DNA of 64,000 nt from contig NZ_JACNYK010000002.1 of NCBI RefSeq assembly GCF_014692505.1, positions 1,116,001 to 1,180,000 of the forward strand, read 5' to 3'. The first letter of the stretch is position 1; every line of letters begins with the position of its first letter. The translations under genes were made by a program, and so were the position numbers. Source of the DNA: Sphingobacterium arenae (lineage in GTDB: Bacteria > Bacteroidota > Bacteroidia > Sphingobacteriales > Sphingobacteriaceae). Below, one piece after another: positions 53,941-62,480 of the stretch. The notes below the pieces were generated by a model. That model was given only the letters and a program-made list of their open reading frames with translations. It did not search any database and had not been told where the DNA came from.

Positions 53941-54495
53941 CTAAAGGCCGATTTGAACGCCGACATTCACGAGTCCTTTAAACCCTAAGCCCAAGTTCAG
54001 GAAGGGAGACACTTTATTGCCATACGAAAATCCAATTGCATCTACATGAAAAGCAAAACCAACATTTCCTTCACCCGAGGTGCCGATACCTACCCCTGCC
54101 ATTCCGGCACTGTAAAGCCTCCATTTATTCTTCATAAGATAGTTATATTTTCCCTCCGCCATTATTCCGAGTATCGGGATATGCTCTTTAGACGTTTCGT
54201 GAGTTGTTCTATTTTCAGATTCTGATCTATAATTTTCAAAGGTAACTAATCCGCCCACTTCAAATCTTTCAGAAACATGTGTACGATAACCAGCGAAAAA
54301 CACCCCACTTGAACCCGAATCTGTCGGGTCGTCTGTAAGCTCAGAAAAGAAAGCATCAGCTATATCCCCAAACAGCTGCACTGCGGTACCCGTTCCGTAT
54401 CCGCCATATATGTGAGATTTCGACTGTGCATTCGCAGCGGTATACAACCCTAAAAAAATAAGACAGATTAACGCGGACTTCATTCGGCTTTTCAT
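53941..54495 (-). CDS. Small outer-membrane beta-barrel protein
   Basis: 184 aa. Signal peptide SALICLIFLGLYTAANAQ, then barrel-like beta sequence (HIYGGYGTGTAVQLFGD, FFAGYRTHVSERFEVGGLVTFE, AGMAGVGIGTSGEGNVGF) ending VNVGVQIGL. Function unknown. Converges on the 53313 gene. Confidence 0.65.
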   Translation of the reverse strand: MKSRMKSALICLIFLGLYTAANAQSKSHIYGGYGTGTAVQLFGDIADAFFSELTDDPTDSGSSGVFFAGYRTHVSERFEVGGLVTFENYRSESENRTTHETSKEHIPILGIMAEGKYNYLMKNKWRLYSAGMAGVGIGTSGEGNVGFAFHVDAIGFSYGNKVSPFLNLGLGFKGLVNVGVQIGL

Positions 54496-54734
54496 GTTGG
54501 TTCCTTTTTATGTAAAACGATGGTGTAATTAAAAAATACAAAATTCAATGGCCTGATAACGGTATATCGTTGGCACGGTAATCTCTTAAACAACTGACAC
54601 GCATTGTTGTTTTCCACACGGCTGAAATTGCCAAATAAATTCTATTTTTAGTCTGTACGGGTTATAACATTTCGGTTTTCTATTCGAAATCAAAATTTTA
54701 AATTGGTAAATGTTTTCATCGTGTGTTGGGCTAC

Positions 54735-55619
54735 TTACCCTACTCCCAACGCTGCTTTAGCTCCTTGGATATGAACATCACTTTTGGTTTCCACAGCAAA
54801 AAATCCATAGGCTAAGGCAGAGGCTGCCACTCTTTCTACTGATTGTTCAAAAATCTTATCCCAAATCTGTCCGCCCTGTTTCTCATATTCTTCAATCAAT
54901 TCTTTTAGGCTTTCTGCTCCAAATACATTGAGGTGTCCAGAAAAGTCCATTGCCGGATCACCAATATGCGCAGTGGTCCAATCAATAATTCCTGAAACTT
55001 CGTTGTTTTTGTTGGTTAAAATATGACCTGCGTAAAGATCAGCATGGATAAATCTTGTGAACTTAGGCCAAAGAGAATCATTATCTAACCACGTTTTATA
55101 GCGAGCTTCTAATTCTTCCGAAATACCAATTTCGGATTTTACCAATCTGAGTTGATTTTCTATGTCCTCTTTCAAATCTGTTGTGGTCTTTATTTTCAGA
55201 TTTTTTGCGCTGACCTCAGATTTTGGAATTTGATGAAGTTCCACAAGTACTTTCGCCAACGAAGGAATATAGTTAGGACTATCCTTATCCATATTCCAGG
55301 TGACTTCATAAGTTATGCCATCGTAGGTTAGCGCTGGTTTATCTGTAAGTAGCGGATAGGCTACTAAATCATGTCCAACAATTTTCCAATCTGGAACTTC
55401 AACCGAAAGATGTTTTTTGACCAGATTCAATATTTGTTTTTCTTCTTCGATTTGATCTCCCATATCATTACGTCTGGGAATCCGAAGTACCCATTTCTGA
55501 CCGTTAATATCTGATACAATACCGACTCTAAAGTCTATACCCATATCATTGAATGTTATATCGTCCGTTATTTTAAGCCCGTGAGCTTCAGTAAGGTTTT
55601 GAATGTCTTTGGTAGTCAT
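54735..55619 (-). CDS. Mph-type macrolide 2'-phosphotransferase
   Basis: 294 aa from the ATG at 55619, the normal length for Mph enzymes; an upstream in-frame ATG at 55685 adds 22 unlikely residues. Kinase-like signatures: WVLRIPRRNDMGDQIEEEKQIL, the catalytic loop in FIHADLYAGHILTN, IIDWTTAHIGDPAMDFSGH, and a C-terminal AYGFFAV block. Predicted to phosphorylate the desosamine 2'-OH of macrolides using GTP. No mobile element is seen next to it, so it may be an intrinsic chromosomal gene. Confidence 0.85.
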   Translation of the reverse strand: MTTKDIQNLTEAHGLKITDDITFNDMGIDFRVGIVSDINGQKWVLRIPRRNDMGDQIEEEKQILNLVKKHLSVEVPDWKIVGHDLVAYPLLTDKPALTYDGITYEVTWNMDKDSPNYIPSLAKVLVELHQIPKSEVSAKNLKIKTTTDLKEDIENQLRLVKSEIGISEELEARYKTWLDNDSLWPKFTRFIHADLYAGHILTNKNNEVSGIIDWTTAHIGDPAMDFSGHLNVFGAESLKELIEEYEKQGGQIWDKIFEQSVERVAASALAYGFFAVETKSDVHIQGAKAALGVG

Positions 55620-55932
55620 CTTAATAGATTTAAAATGTTCGTAAATAACCTTTTCAGGAAAATTCAATAGCTGAACCGTTTCCAAAAAAGATGGATAAAA
55701 AAATTTGTTAATTTTTGATGAGCAATAAAACCATGCTCTTCTTAAAGGGCGGAAATGCTACGATTGCATTGGATTAAACCATCCAAGGTTTTGCAATTGT
55801 ATTGTTTTTAGTATATAACATGTGGTAAAAGTAAAAATTCAATCCAATTTCAGCAAATTTTTCATGAATTGTTCAATCATAAGTGTAAAAAAATTGAAGA
55901 AGCCCGATTTGGTTGGGTAAAGATTAAAAAAG

Positions 55933-56505
55933 TCAAAATTGTTTTGGCTTGTTATTTTGTCCTGCTAATTCCGCAATTTCGTCTATACGTTTTTGTCGGG
56001 TTTCGGGTCGCTTGGCAAGAACAACCCATTGCAACATCATTTTTCTAACAGTTTTACTCAAAGACAAAAAATAGTCCTTCGAACCGTTGTGTTTTTTAAA
56101 TGCTTTTTCCAGATCATTGGGAATTATCAATTCTTCAACGTCGTCCAGAATTGTCCATGAACCGTTTTGTTTGGCAATTTCAATGATATCCAAGCCTGCT
56201 TGTGTTACGAGTCCGTTTTCAATGAGTTGCTGAACTTTTTCTTTGTTGATTTTTGACCATGTACTGTTGTGTTTTCGTTTGCTGAAAAACTGATGTGACT
56301 TCTCGTCGTCAATTTTGATTTTCTTGCTATCTATCCAGCCAAAGCAAAGAGCAACATCAACGGCTTCGCTCCAGCTGATAGACGGTTTCTTCGATGATTT
56401 AGAATAAAAAACAAGCCAAACAGATTGTTTGGAAAGATGATTCTTTTCTAACCATTTTCTCCAATCTGCCTGGCTTGTGGGATAAAAAATTTCTATTTCG
56501 TCCAT
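55933..56505 (-). CDS. YdeI/OmpD-associated family protein
   Basis: 190 aa. EIFYPTSQADWRKWLEKNH, VWLVFYSKSSKKPSISWSEAVDVALCFGWID, FSKRKHNSTWSKINKEKVQQLIE and SKTVRKMMLQWVVLAKRPETRQKRI are the YdeI/DUF1905-associated signatures. Cytoplasmic, role not firmly known. The 313 bp upstream to 55620 contain nothing I can support. Confidence 0.85.
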   Translation of the reverse strand: MDEIEIFYPTSQADWRKWLEKNHLSKQSVWLVFYSKSSKKPSISWSEAVDVALCFGWIDSKKIKIDDEKSHQFFSKRKHNSTWSKINKEKVQQLIENGLVTQAGLDIIEIAKQNGSWTILDDVEELIIPNDLEKAFKKHNGSKDYFLSLSKTVRKMMLQWVVLAKRPETRQKRIDEIAELAGQNNKPKQF

Positions 56506-56610
56506 CGTTAGTTTACTATATAGCTTCCAACTCTCCAGTTAAAGTTGCAAAAAAACATCGATATAAACGACATAATAGCATCCCCATTATAAATGCATGA
56601 GGATAGATCA

Positions 56611-57957
56611 TTAATATACGATATGGCCATCGTGGATAAGGGACTTCACAGGAGAAATACGGGATACTGCTTCTGCTGAGCAGCTTGCATCGATAAGGAC
56701 TACGTTTGCAGCATCACCTACTTTTGGCCATTGTTGGTTTCCTTTATCATCTAGCGGCAAAATATTTCCGGTTGCCAATTTTAAACTTCTGGATAATAGG
56801 AATTCTGTCGCATAGCCATAAAGTTGAGCCATGACATTTGCTTTTTGTAAGACACTCCCACTTCCCCAGGTACCCCAATGGTCAATGATACTGTCGTTAC
56901 CTGTCATTACCGCTACATGGTGTTTGTACAATGTGGGAATGGGCATGATTAATTTGCCGAAGGGGATAGTGGATACGATACCTATACCTGCATCGCCTAA
57001 TTTCTCCGCGATTTCTTCTTGTTTTGACGTATCCAACCTTCCCAATACAAAGGCGTGGCTCAAGTAGGTTTTGTTTTTTAAAACCGAATTTTCATTTACT
57101 TTTTTAATGAGGTACTCTATTGTTTTTAAGCCCGATTCACCGGATTCATGCAAATGGATGTCGATTCCTTTATTGTTGTCTAAAGCAAGCTGCACGGTAA
57201 AGTCCACTGTTTTTTCAATGGCACCGTCTATCGAATAAGGATCAACACCACCAATAAAATCAATATCCATTTTTGCAGCTTCTTTTAGATATGGAACTGA
57301 ATCGGTGTAGAAAACGCCATGTTGTGGAAATGCGACCAGTTCCGCACCAAAGCCTTGCTTCTTTTTCTCTAATGCTTTTTGAAGATTTGTAAGCGATTGC
57401 AATTTTGATGTGGGATCGATATTGACATGACTTCTTGCATAAGAAGTACCTTTCGATTGCAACAATTCAATCAGCTTTTCTGCGCGATCCGTAGAGGTCT
57501 TTAGCATTTCTGGCAAAATCTGTTTCTCTAATTCAATCATCCCTTTAACCCCGCCTGTTCTGCTTCGGACAGCTTGCCAACCACTGCCATAGAAAGTTTT
57601 ATCTAAATGGATGTGCATGTCTTTAAATGCTGGCAACATCAACAATCCTTTTGCATCAATAGCATTTGGGTCGTTTGGCTTATTCGGTGTTACGCTTTTG
57701 ATTTTTCCTTCATGAATAACAATACAAAACAAATCTGTTTTAGTACGAACGATTTCGTCGCCGTCATATTCGAATCCTGTTTCCAATAAGACGTTCTTTA
57801 AAATACAATTACCCATTCTTGATGTTTCTTTTTCTTGAATCCTTCTCTGTGCTAAAATACGCTCTGCTCCTAATAGCTCTGGAATAAAGATCGCCCCCAT
57901 AAGCCCCAATCCTGATTTTTTAAAAAAATCTTTGCGTGATATCTCTGATTTTTTCAT
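56611..57957 (-). CDS. Exported cytosine-deaminase-like amidohydrolase
   Basis: 448 aa. A twin-arginine-like leader (SRKDFFKKSGLGLMGAIFIPELLGA) is followed by an amidohydrolase barrel: MLPAFKDMHIHLDKTFYG (HxH), SHVNIDPTS, DIHLHESGESG, YLSHAFVLG, MTGNDSIIDHWGTWGSG (catalytic Asp). It resembles cytosine deaminase/CodA-like and related enzymes. The 58827 gene encodes a close paralogue without the leader. Substrate not known. Confidence 0.85.
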   Translation of the reverse strand: MKKSEISRKDFFKKSGLGLMGAIFIPELLGAERILAQRRIQEKETSRMGNCILKNVLLETGFEYDGDEIVRTKTDLFCIVIHEGKIKSVTPNKPNDPNAIDAKGLLMLPAFKDMHIHLDKTFYGSGWQAVRSRTGGVKGMIELEKQILPEMLKTSTDRAEKLIELLQSKGTSYARSHVNIDPTSKLQSLTNLQKALEKKKQGFGAELVAFPQHGVFYTDSVPYLKEAAKMDIDFIGGVDPYSIDGAIEKTVDFTVQLALDNNKGIDIHLHESGESGLKTIEYLIKKVNENSVLKNKTYLSHAFVLGRLDTSKQEEIAEKLGDAGIGIVSTIPFGKLIMPIPTLYKHHVAVMTGNDSIIDHWGTWGSGSVLQKANVMAQLYGYATEFLLSRSLKLATGNILPLDDKGNQQWPKVGDAANVVLIDASCSAEAVSRISPVKSLIHDGHIVY

Positions 57958-58025
57958 CGTCTAAAATTATATTATACAAAATTATCGAACACTTCGCTTT
58001 ATAGCGTGTAGGATTCATTCCATCC

Positions 58026-58080
58026 CTTGAAATATTTATCACTAAGCCTAAGATGCTATTACGGTGATAAATATTTCAAG
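58026..58080. promoter_or_regulatory. Perfect 17-bp inverted repeat in divergent promoter
   Basis: CTTGAAATATTTATCAC (58026-58042) and its exact complement (58064-58080) around a 21-base spacer, between the starts of the exported amidohydrolase gene and the ankyrin/amidohydrolase operon. A likely operator, possibly for the AraC-type regulator encoded at 60093. Confidence 0.65.
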
Positions 58081-58156
58081 TATTACAATAGATCTGACAA
58101 ATTTATGCGCAAAAGTATGTCGAACTTTGTTCCAGTAATCTACAAATAATTAAATC

Positions 58157-58837
58157 ATGGACATGAAAATAATATTGTTTTTATTATCAACAGGCTTCTT
58201 TACCTCTTGTGATGCAAAGAAACCTTCTACAAAAACAGAAGTAGTTATGGAACAAAAAGAAATTATCGAACTAGTTAACAACAACGATATCGATGCTGTA
58301 AAAAAAGCCATCGAAAACGGCACAAATGTGAATACGCAAGATAAAAATAAACAAACCTTATTATTGCTGGCAACCATTAATCAACAAGAAGCCATGGCAA
58401 AACTTTTAGTAGACAAAGGAGCTGATGTGAATATGCAATCCAATAATCAAGATAGCCCGTTTCTTTATGCTGGAGCAAGCGGACAAACGGCGTTAGTTCG
58501 ATTGTTTTTGGCTAATGGAGCTCGTTTTGACATTTTTAATCGCTATAATGGGAGTGCGTTAATACCTGCCTGTGAACGCGGACACGTTGAAACCGTACAA
58601 TTATTAGTTAGCACAAAAGGGTACCCAATAGATCATGTAAACCGCTTGGGCTGGACGGGTTTAATGGAGGCAATTGTGTTGGGTAATGGCACCAAAAAAT
58701 ATCAACAAATCGTACAGATTCTTAAAGATGGTGGAGCTAATCTTCAGATCCCTGATCATCACGGAGTTACTCCATTGCAACATGCCAAAAATAGAGGGTT
58801 TAATGAAATTGTAAAAATCTTATCTGATGGAGAATAA
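58157..58837 (+). CDS. Ankyrin-repeat lipoprotein
   Basis: 226 aa. Lipoprotein signal (LLSTGFFTSC, Cys about 18), then about five ankyrin repeats: DIDAVKKAIENGTNVN, NQQEAMAKLLVDKGADVNMQ, GQTALVRLFLANGARFDI, GHVETVQLLVS, HHGVTPLQHAKNRGFNEIVKIL. Likely a periplasmic or surface interaction protein. Its end overlaps the next gene's start by 11 bp, so it is produced together with the amidohydrolase. Confidence 0.85.
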   Translation: MDMKIILFLLSTGFFTSCDAKKPSTKTEVVMEQKEIIELVNNNDIDAVKKAIENGTNVNTQDKNKQTLLLLATINQQEAMAKLLVDKGADVNMQSNNQDSPFLYAGASGQTALVRLFLANGARFDIFNRYNGSALIPACERGHVETVQLLVSTKGYPIDHVNRLGWTGLMEAIVLGNGTKKYQQIVQILKDGGANLQIPDHHGVTPLQHAKNRGFNEIVKILSDGE

Positions 58838-60038
58838 AACATATATTTTAAAGAATGTATTGCTCGAAACGGGCTTTGAATATCAAGACCATGAAGTCGT
58901 AAAGACAAAAACAGGTCTGTTCTGCGTAGAAGTAGAAAACGGGAGAATTAAAAGTATCAACGCTAACGATCCGAATGCTTCTGCTATTGATGCTAAGGGA
59001 CATTTAATGTTGCCCGCGTTTAAAGATATGCACGCGCATTTGGACAAAATGTTGTTTGGGTTGCCGTGGCAAGCAGTGTCCGAAAAAAGAAAAACAGTGA
59101 AGGACATGATCGCGTATGAACAGAAGATGATTCCCGAATGGTTGAAAACTTCTGTGGAGCGTACCGAAAAAATGATTGACTTTTTACAGGGATACGGTAC
59201 AGACTTTATGCGTACGCATTTTAATGTGGATCCAACTTCTGGTTTAAATTCGTTAAAACATTTAGAAAAGGCGCTACACAACAAAAAAGCAAGTGCAGAT
59301 GCAGAATTGGTTGCATTTCCCCAACACGGCTTATTTTATACCGATACTCTCCCGCTTTTAAAAGATGTAGCTCAGATGGATGCCGTTAGTTTTATTGGTG
59401 GTGTTGATCCTTATACTTTAGACAACAGCATTGAAAAAGCAATGGGTGCAATTGTACAACTCGCTGTTGATCATAATAAGGGCGTAGATGTGCACTTACA
59501 CGAAATGGGCGAAAGCGGTATTAAAACAATAACGTTTTTAATTGACCGCGCCTTAGAAAATCCTCAATTACGAGGGAATGCGTTCATAAGTCACGCTTTT
59601 GCATTGAGTCGTTTAAGTACTATTGAAGCCGAAAGAATGGCTGAACGATTGGCAGAAGCAGGTGTTGGTATTGTTTCTTCTGTACCTTTTGGAGATATCA
59701 TAATGCCTATCCCGATCCTTAGAAAACATGGCGTAGAAGTTTTGATAGGAAACGACAATATTCAGGATCACTGGAATACTTTTGGTTCTGGAAATATGCT
59801 GCAAAAAGCCAATCTTATCGCCCAGCTTTACGGTTATGGAACGGAATGGCAATTATCTAGAACACTGGCTTTTGCTACGCGTTATAAATTGCCTCTGGAT
59901 GATAACGGAAATCAACAGTGGCCAAAAGTAGGTAATCAAGCGGATCTGGTATTTGTTGATGCAAGCTGCTCGGCTGAAGTGGTTTCTCGCATTTCACCAG
60001 TGAAATCGTTAATTCATAAAGGAACTGTTGTGTATTGA
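58827..60038 (+). CDS. Cytosine-deaminase-like amidohydrolase (cytoplasmic paralogue)
   Basis: 403 aa. Same barrel signatures as the 56611-57957 product: MLPAFKDMHAHLDKMLFG, HFNVDPTSG, DVHLHEMGESG, FISHAFALSRL, LIGNDNIQDHWNTFGSGNML, and the shared end ISPVKSLIH-G-VVY. No leader, so cytoplasmic. Divergent transcription of exported and cytoplasmic paralogues suggests one substrate handled in two compartments. Confidence 0.88.
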   Translation: MENKTYILKNVLLETGFEYQDHEVVKTKTGLFCVEVENGRIKSINANDPNASAIDAKGHLMLPAFKDMHAHLDKMLFGLPWQAVSEKRKTVKDMIAYEQKMIPEWLKTSVERTEKMIDFLQGYGTDFMRTHFNVDPTSGLNSLKHLEKALHNKKASADAELVAFPQHGLFYTDTLPLLKDVAQMDAVSFIGGVDPYTLDNSIEKAMGAIVQLAVDHNKGVDVHLHEMGESGIKTITFLIDRALENPQLRGNAFISHAFALSRLSTIEAERMAERLAEAGVGIVSSVPFGDIIMPIPILRKHGVEVLIGNDNIQDHWNTFGSGNMLQKANLIAQLYGYGTEWQLSRTLAFATRYKLPLDDNGNQQWPKVGNQADLVFVDASCSAEVVSRISPVKSLIHKGTVVY

Positions 60039-60092
60039 TTTTTTTCATAAATTTCCCAAAGATTACAAAATGTCTGCATATCTATTAAGGTC

Positions 60093-60950
60093 ATGAACAA
60101 AAATAGGGATATAAAGTACGTGCCTGTTCTAGGCATCCAGGAATTCAGAAAGGGACAAACAGCTGGAAGAAAAGGATTGCTTTATAATGAACTTCACGGT
60201 GAGAGACACATCGATAAACCGCATAAACATGATTTTTTTATTATTGTATTGTTTGATAATGCCAAGGGAATACATACTATAGATTTTCAGGATTATGCTA
60301 TTGGTAATCAACAAATTCATGTATTATTTCCTGATCAGGTACATAAATGGCATATAGAACCCGATACAACTGGTTATCAATTGATGATCGACAGGGGCTT
60401 TTTCGAGCGCTTTGCCCCTTATTTCCGTTTTTCATTTACGAATTATATAAATCATCCTGTAATTCCGTTAACCGATAATAGCTTCAATTTACTGAAGTAT
60501 GAATTTGACGCGATTAAGGATGAGTTACAAGCAGCGCATTCTCTTCAGGATATTATCAGTGCACGAGCGGCGGTTATTGCCGCAATCGTGAGCAAAGCGG
60601 CCGAAGATATATTTACGGAAGCCAAAGTCTTTCAATCGACCCCAAAACTTGCAAAATTCAACTTATTGATAGACCAGTTTTTTAAAGAGGAAAGGTTCGT
60701 AGCCTTCTATGCCGCTAAGCTCAACATATCGGCTAACTACCTCAATATTCTTTGCAAAAAAAATCTGAATGTATCGGCTACGCAGCTCATTCAACAACGT
60801 GTATTGTTGGAAGCCAAACGCATGCTGCAATCAACCGACCTTTCGATTAAAGAGATAGCTTTTGAGCTCGGTTTTGTAGATCACGCCTATTTTTCTAAGT
60901 TTTTTAAAAGCCAAACCGAGATTACCCCTACAGAATTTAGAGAGCAATAA
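60093..60950 (+). CDS. AraC-family transcriptional regulator
   Basis: 285 aa. N-terminal cupin-like ligand domain (DKPHKHDFFIIVLFDNAKG, QIHVLFPDQVHKWHIE) and a C-terminal AraC double helix-turn-helix (AAKLNISANYLNILCKKN, LSIKEIAFELGFVDHAYFSKFFKSQT, PTEFRE). 54 bp after the amidohydrolase gene; probably controls this cluster. Confidence 0.9.
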   Translation: MNKNRDIKYVPVLGIQEFRKGQTAGRKGLLYNELHGERHIDKPHKHDFFIIVLFDNAKGIHTIDFQDYAIGNQQIHVLFPDQVHKWHIEPDTTGYQLMIDRGFFERFAPYFRFSFTNYINHPVIPLTDNSFNLLKYEFDAIKDELQAAHSLQDIISARAAVIAAIVSKAAEDIFTEAKVFQSTPKLAKFNLLIDQFFKEERFVAFYAAKLNISANYLNILCKKNLNVSATQLIQQRVLLEAKRMLQSTDLSIKEIAFELGFVDHAYFSKFFKSQTEITPTEFREQ

Positions 60951-61113
60951 TCTTATCTATAGTTAATCTTCATTTCTTGATAGTCTGTGTTCAGGAGGGG
61001 GGCGCTTGCTCGGTATTGGTAAGAACTTTTATTTTAATTTTTAAACAGTTCTATATATTTATTGTTATTCTGATAAACAAAAAACCAAATCAGCAGTAAA
61101 TTAAAAATAGAAA

Positions 61114-62103
61114 ATGGGCCATACAGTTTTAAAAAAAGAACATGAGCTAGGTCTTGGCGGGGTACCGATCGGCACGGCTTTCGAAAATATTACCGACGAT
61201 CAATCACAGAAAATTTTACAGGAGGCTTGGGATCTGGGTATTCGCTATTACGATACTTCTCCCTGGTATGGACTCACAAAAGGTGAAAGAAGATTTGGCG
61301 AATTTCTGAAAGACAAAAACCGGGAAGATTTTGTTTTTTCTACCAAAGTCGGTCGTTTATTTACGCCAGTTCCCGAATCAGAAGTACCACCAACGATGTG
61401 GAAAAATCCACTGGATTTCGATTTCAAACATATGTACACGGCTGATGCAGTGAAAAAATCCATTGATGACAGTTTAGAACGGACAGGGCTCGATTATATT
61501 GACATTGTTTATATTCACGACCTATCTGAAGATCAGGTGGGCGATCGTTATGATTATTACATGAAACAAGCTAAAGAAGGCGCTTTTAAAGTGCTATCTA
61601 AACTCCGTGAAGAAGGGGTGATTAAAGCTTGGGGTATGGGCGTGAATAAGATTGAACCAATCTTGGATTGTATAGATGCTGCCGATCCCGACATTTGCCT
61701 GTCGGCCACACAATACTCTATATTGGAGCATGAAGATGCGGTGGACCGCATGCTCCCAGCCGTTAAAAAAGCAGACGTAAAATTGGTTTCCGGAGCGGGT
61801 TATAATTCTGGATTTATTACCGGGAGAGACCGCTTCAATTACAAGGATGTAATCCCCAAGGGAATGACTGAAAAACGGGATAAGATTGCGGAAATTGCTA
61901 AGAAATATGATACCGACTTAATTACCGCAGCCATACATTTTGTACTGGCGTCTGCGGAGTTTGTGTCTATTATTCCCGGTGCGAGTTCAACCGATCAGGT
62001 TAAAAGTAATGTAAAATCTTGTAAATCTAAAATACCGGTTGATTTTTGGAAAGAGCTGAAATCAGAAGGGCTTATTTACGAAAAAGCGCAAACTCCAACA
62101 TAA
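61114..62103 (+). CDS. Aldo/keto reductase
   Basis: 329 aa. Complete AKR: GLGGVPIGTAFENI, RYYDTSPWYGLTKGERRFGEFL (catalytic Asp, Tyr), FSTKVGRLF (Lys), DIVYIHDL (His), a C-terminal SIIPGASSTDQVKSNV cofactor block. Resembles sugar dehydrogenases of the D-threo-aldose/L-fucose dehydrogenase type. NAD(P)-dependent; substrate inferred only loosely. Confidence 0.9.
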   Translation: MGHTVLKKEHELGLGGVPIGTAFENITDDQSQKILQEAWDLGIRYYDTSPWYGLTKGERRFGEFLKDKNREDFVFSTKVGRLFTPVPESEVPPTMWKNPLDFDFKHMYTADAVKKSIDDSLERTGLDYIDIVYIHDLSEDQVGDRYDYYMKQAKEGAFKVLSKLREEGVIKAWGMGVNKIEPILDCIDAADPDICLSATQYSILEHEDAVDRMLPAVKKADVKLVSGAGYNSGFITGRDRFNYKDVIPKGMTEKRDKIAEIAKKYDTDLITAAIHFVLASAEFVSIIPGASSTDQVKSNVKSCKSKIPVDFWKELKSEGLIYEKAQTPT

Positions 62104-62105
62104 GG

Positions 62106-62334
62106 ATGGAAAGTGCAGTACAGCTTTTTCTGAAACATTTTTTTCACATAACCGTAATAAGAAATATATATGCGATCTGTCTTGCACCGCTGATATTGAT
62201 GATCCTAGGCAGCGGCGGTGGTTGGGGGGGGTGCTTTAGGGGGGCTAGTATCCGGCCTTAGCGTACAAACTATGCGATCAAAAAGTACTGCGGGCGTAAA
62301 GTATCTTAAAGTAATAAGTATAATTTTGGCTTAA
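62106..62334 (+). pseudogene. Small membrane protein frame broken at a run of eight G
   Basis: From the ATG at 62106 (3 bp after the aldo/keto reductase stop) a frame encodes HITVIRNIYAICLAPLILMIL followed by a Gly-rich stretch, then stops at 62261. At the run of eight G (about 62226-62233) a loss of one base would instead continue as GGALGGLVSGLSVQTMRSK to a stop at 62332-62334, giving about 75 aa with a GxxxG-type membrane helix. It may be a sequencing slip, a decayed gene, or a length-variable G tract. The rest of the gap to 62480 holds the GH43 promoter region. Confidence 0.4.
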
Positions 62335-62419
62335 AAACTTCTATTTAACGTTGCGTCGGTTCTTACAGACAACGCTCGTATACAGCTGCGCTTAAGGAAA
62401 CAGCACAGGATGGCGCATG

Positions 62420-62450
62420 TTGCCCACTTAAAAATAACAGGGTATTTTTG
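62420..62450 (+). promoter_or_regulatory. Bacteroidota-type promoter before the GH43 gene
   Basis: TATTTTTG (62443-62450) fits the -7 consensus TAnnTTTG. A GTTG at 62419-62422 stands 20 bases upstream in place of the -33 TTTG. The start codon is 31 bases beyond, leaving a short leader. Confidence 0.4.
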
Positions 62451-62480
62451 GGTTTAGTAAACCATCAATAAATCTCGATC

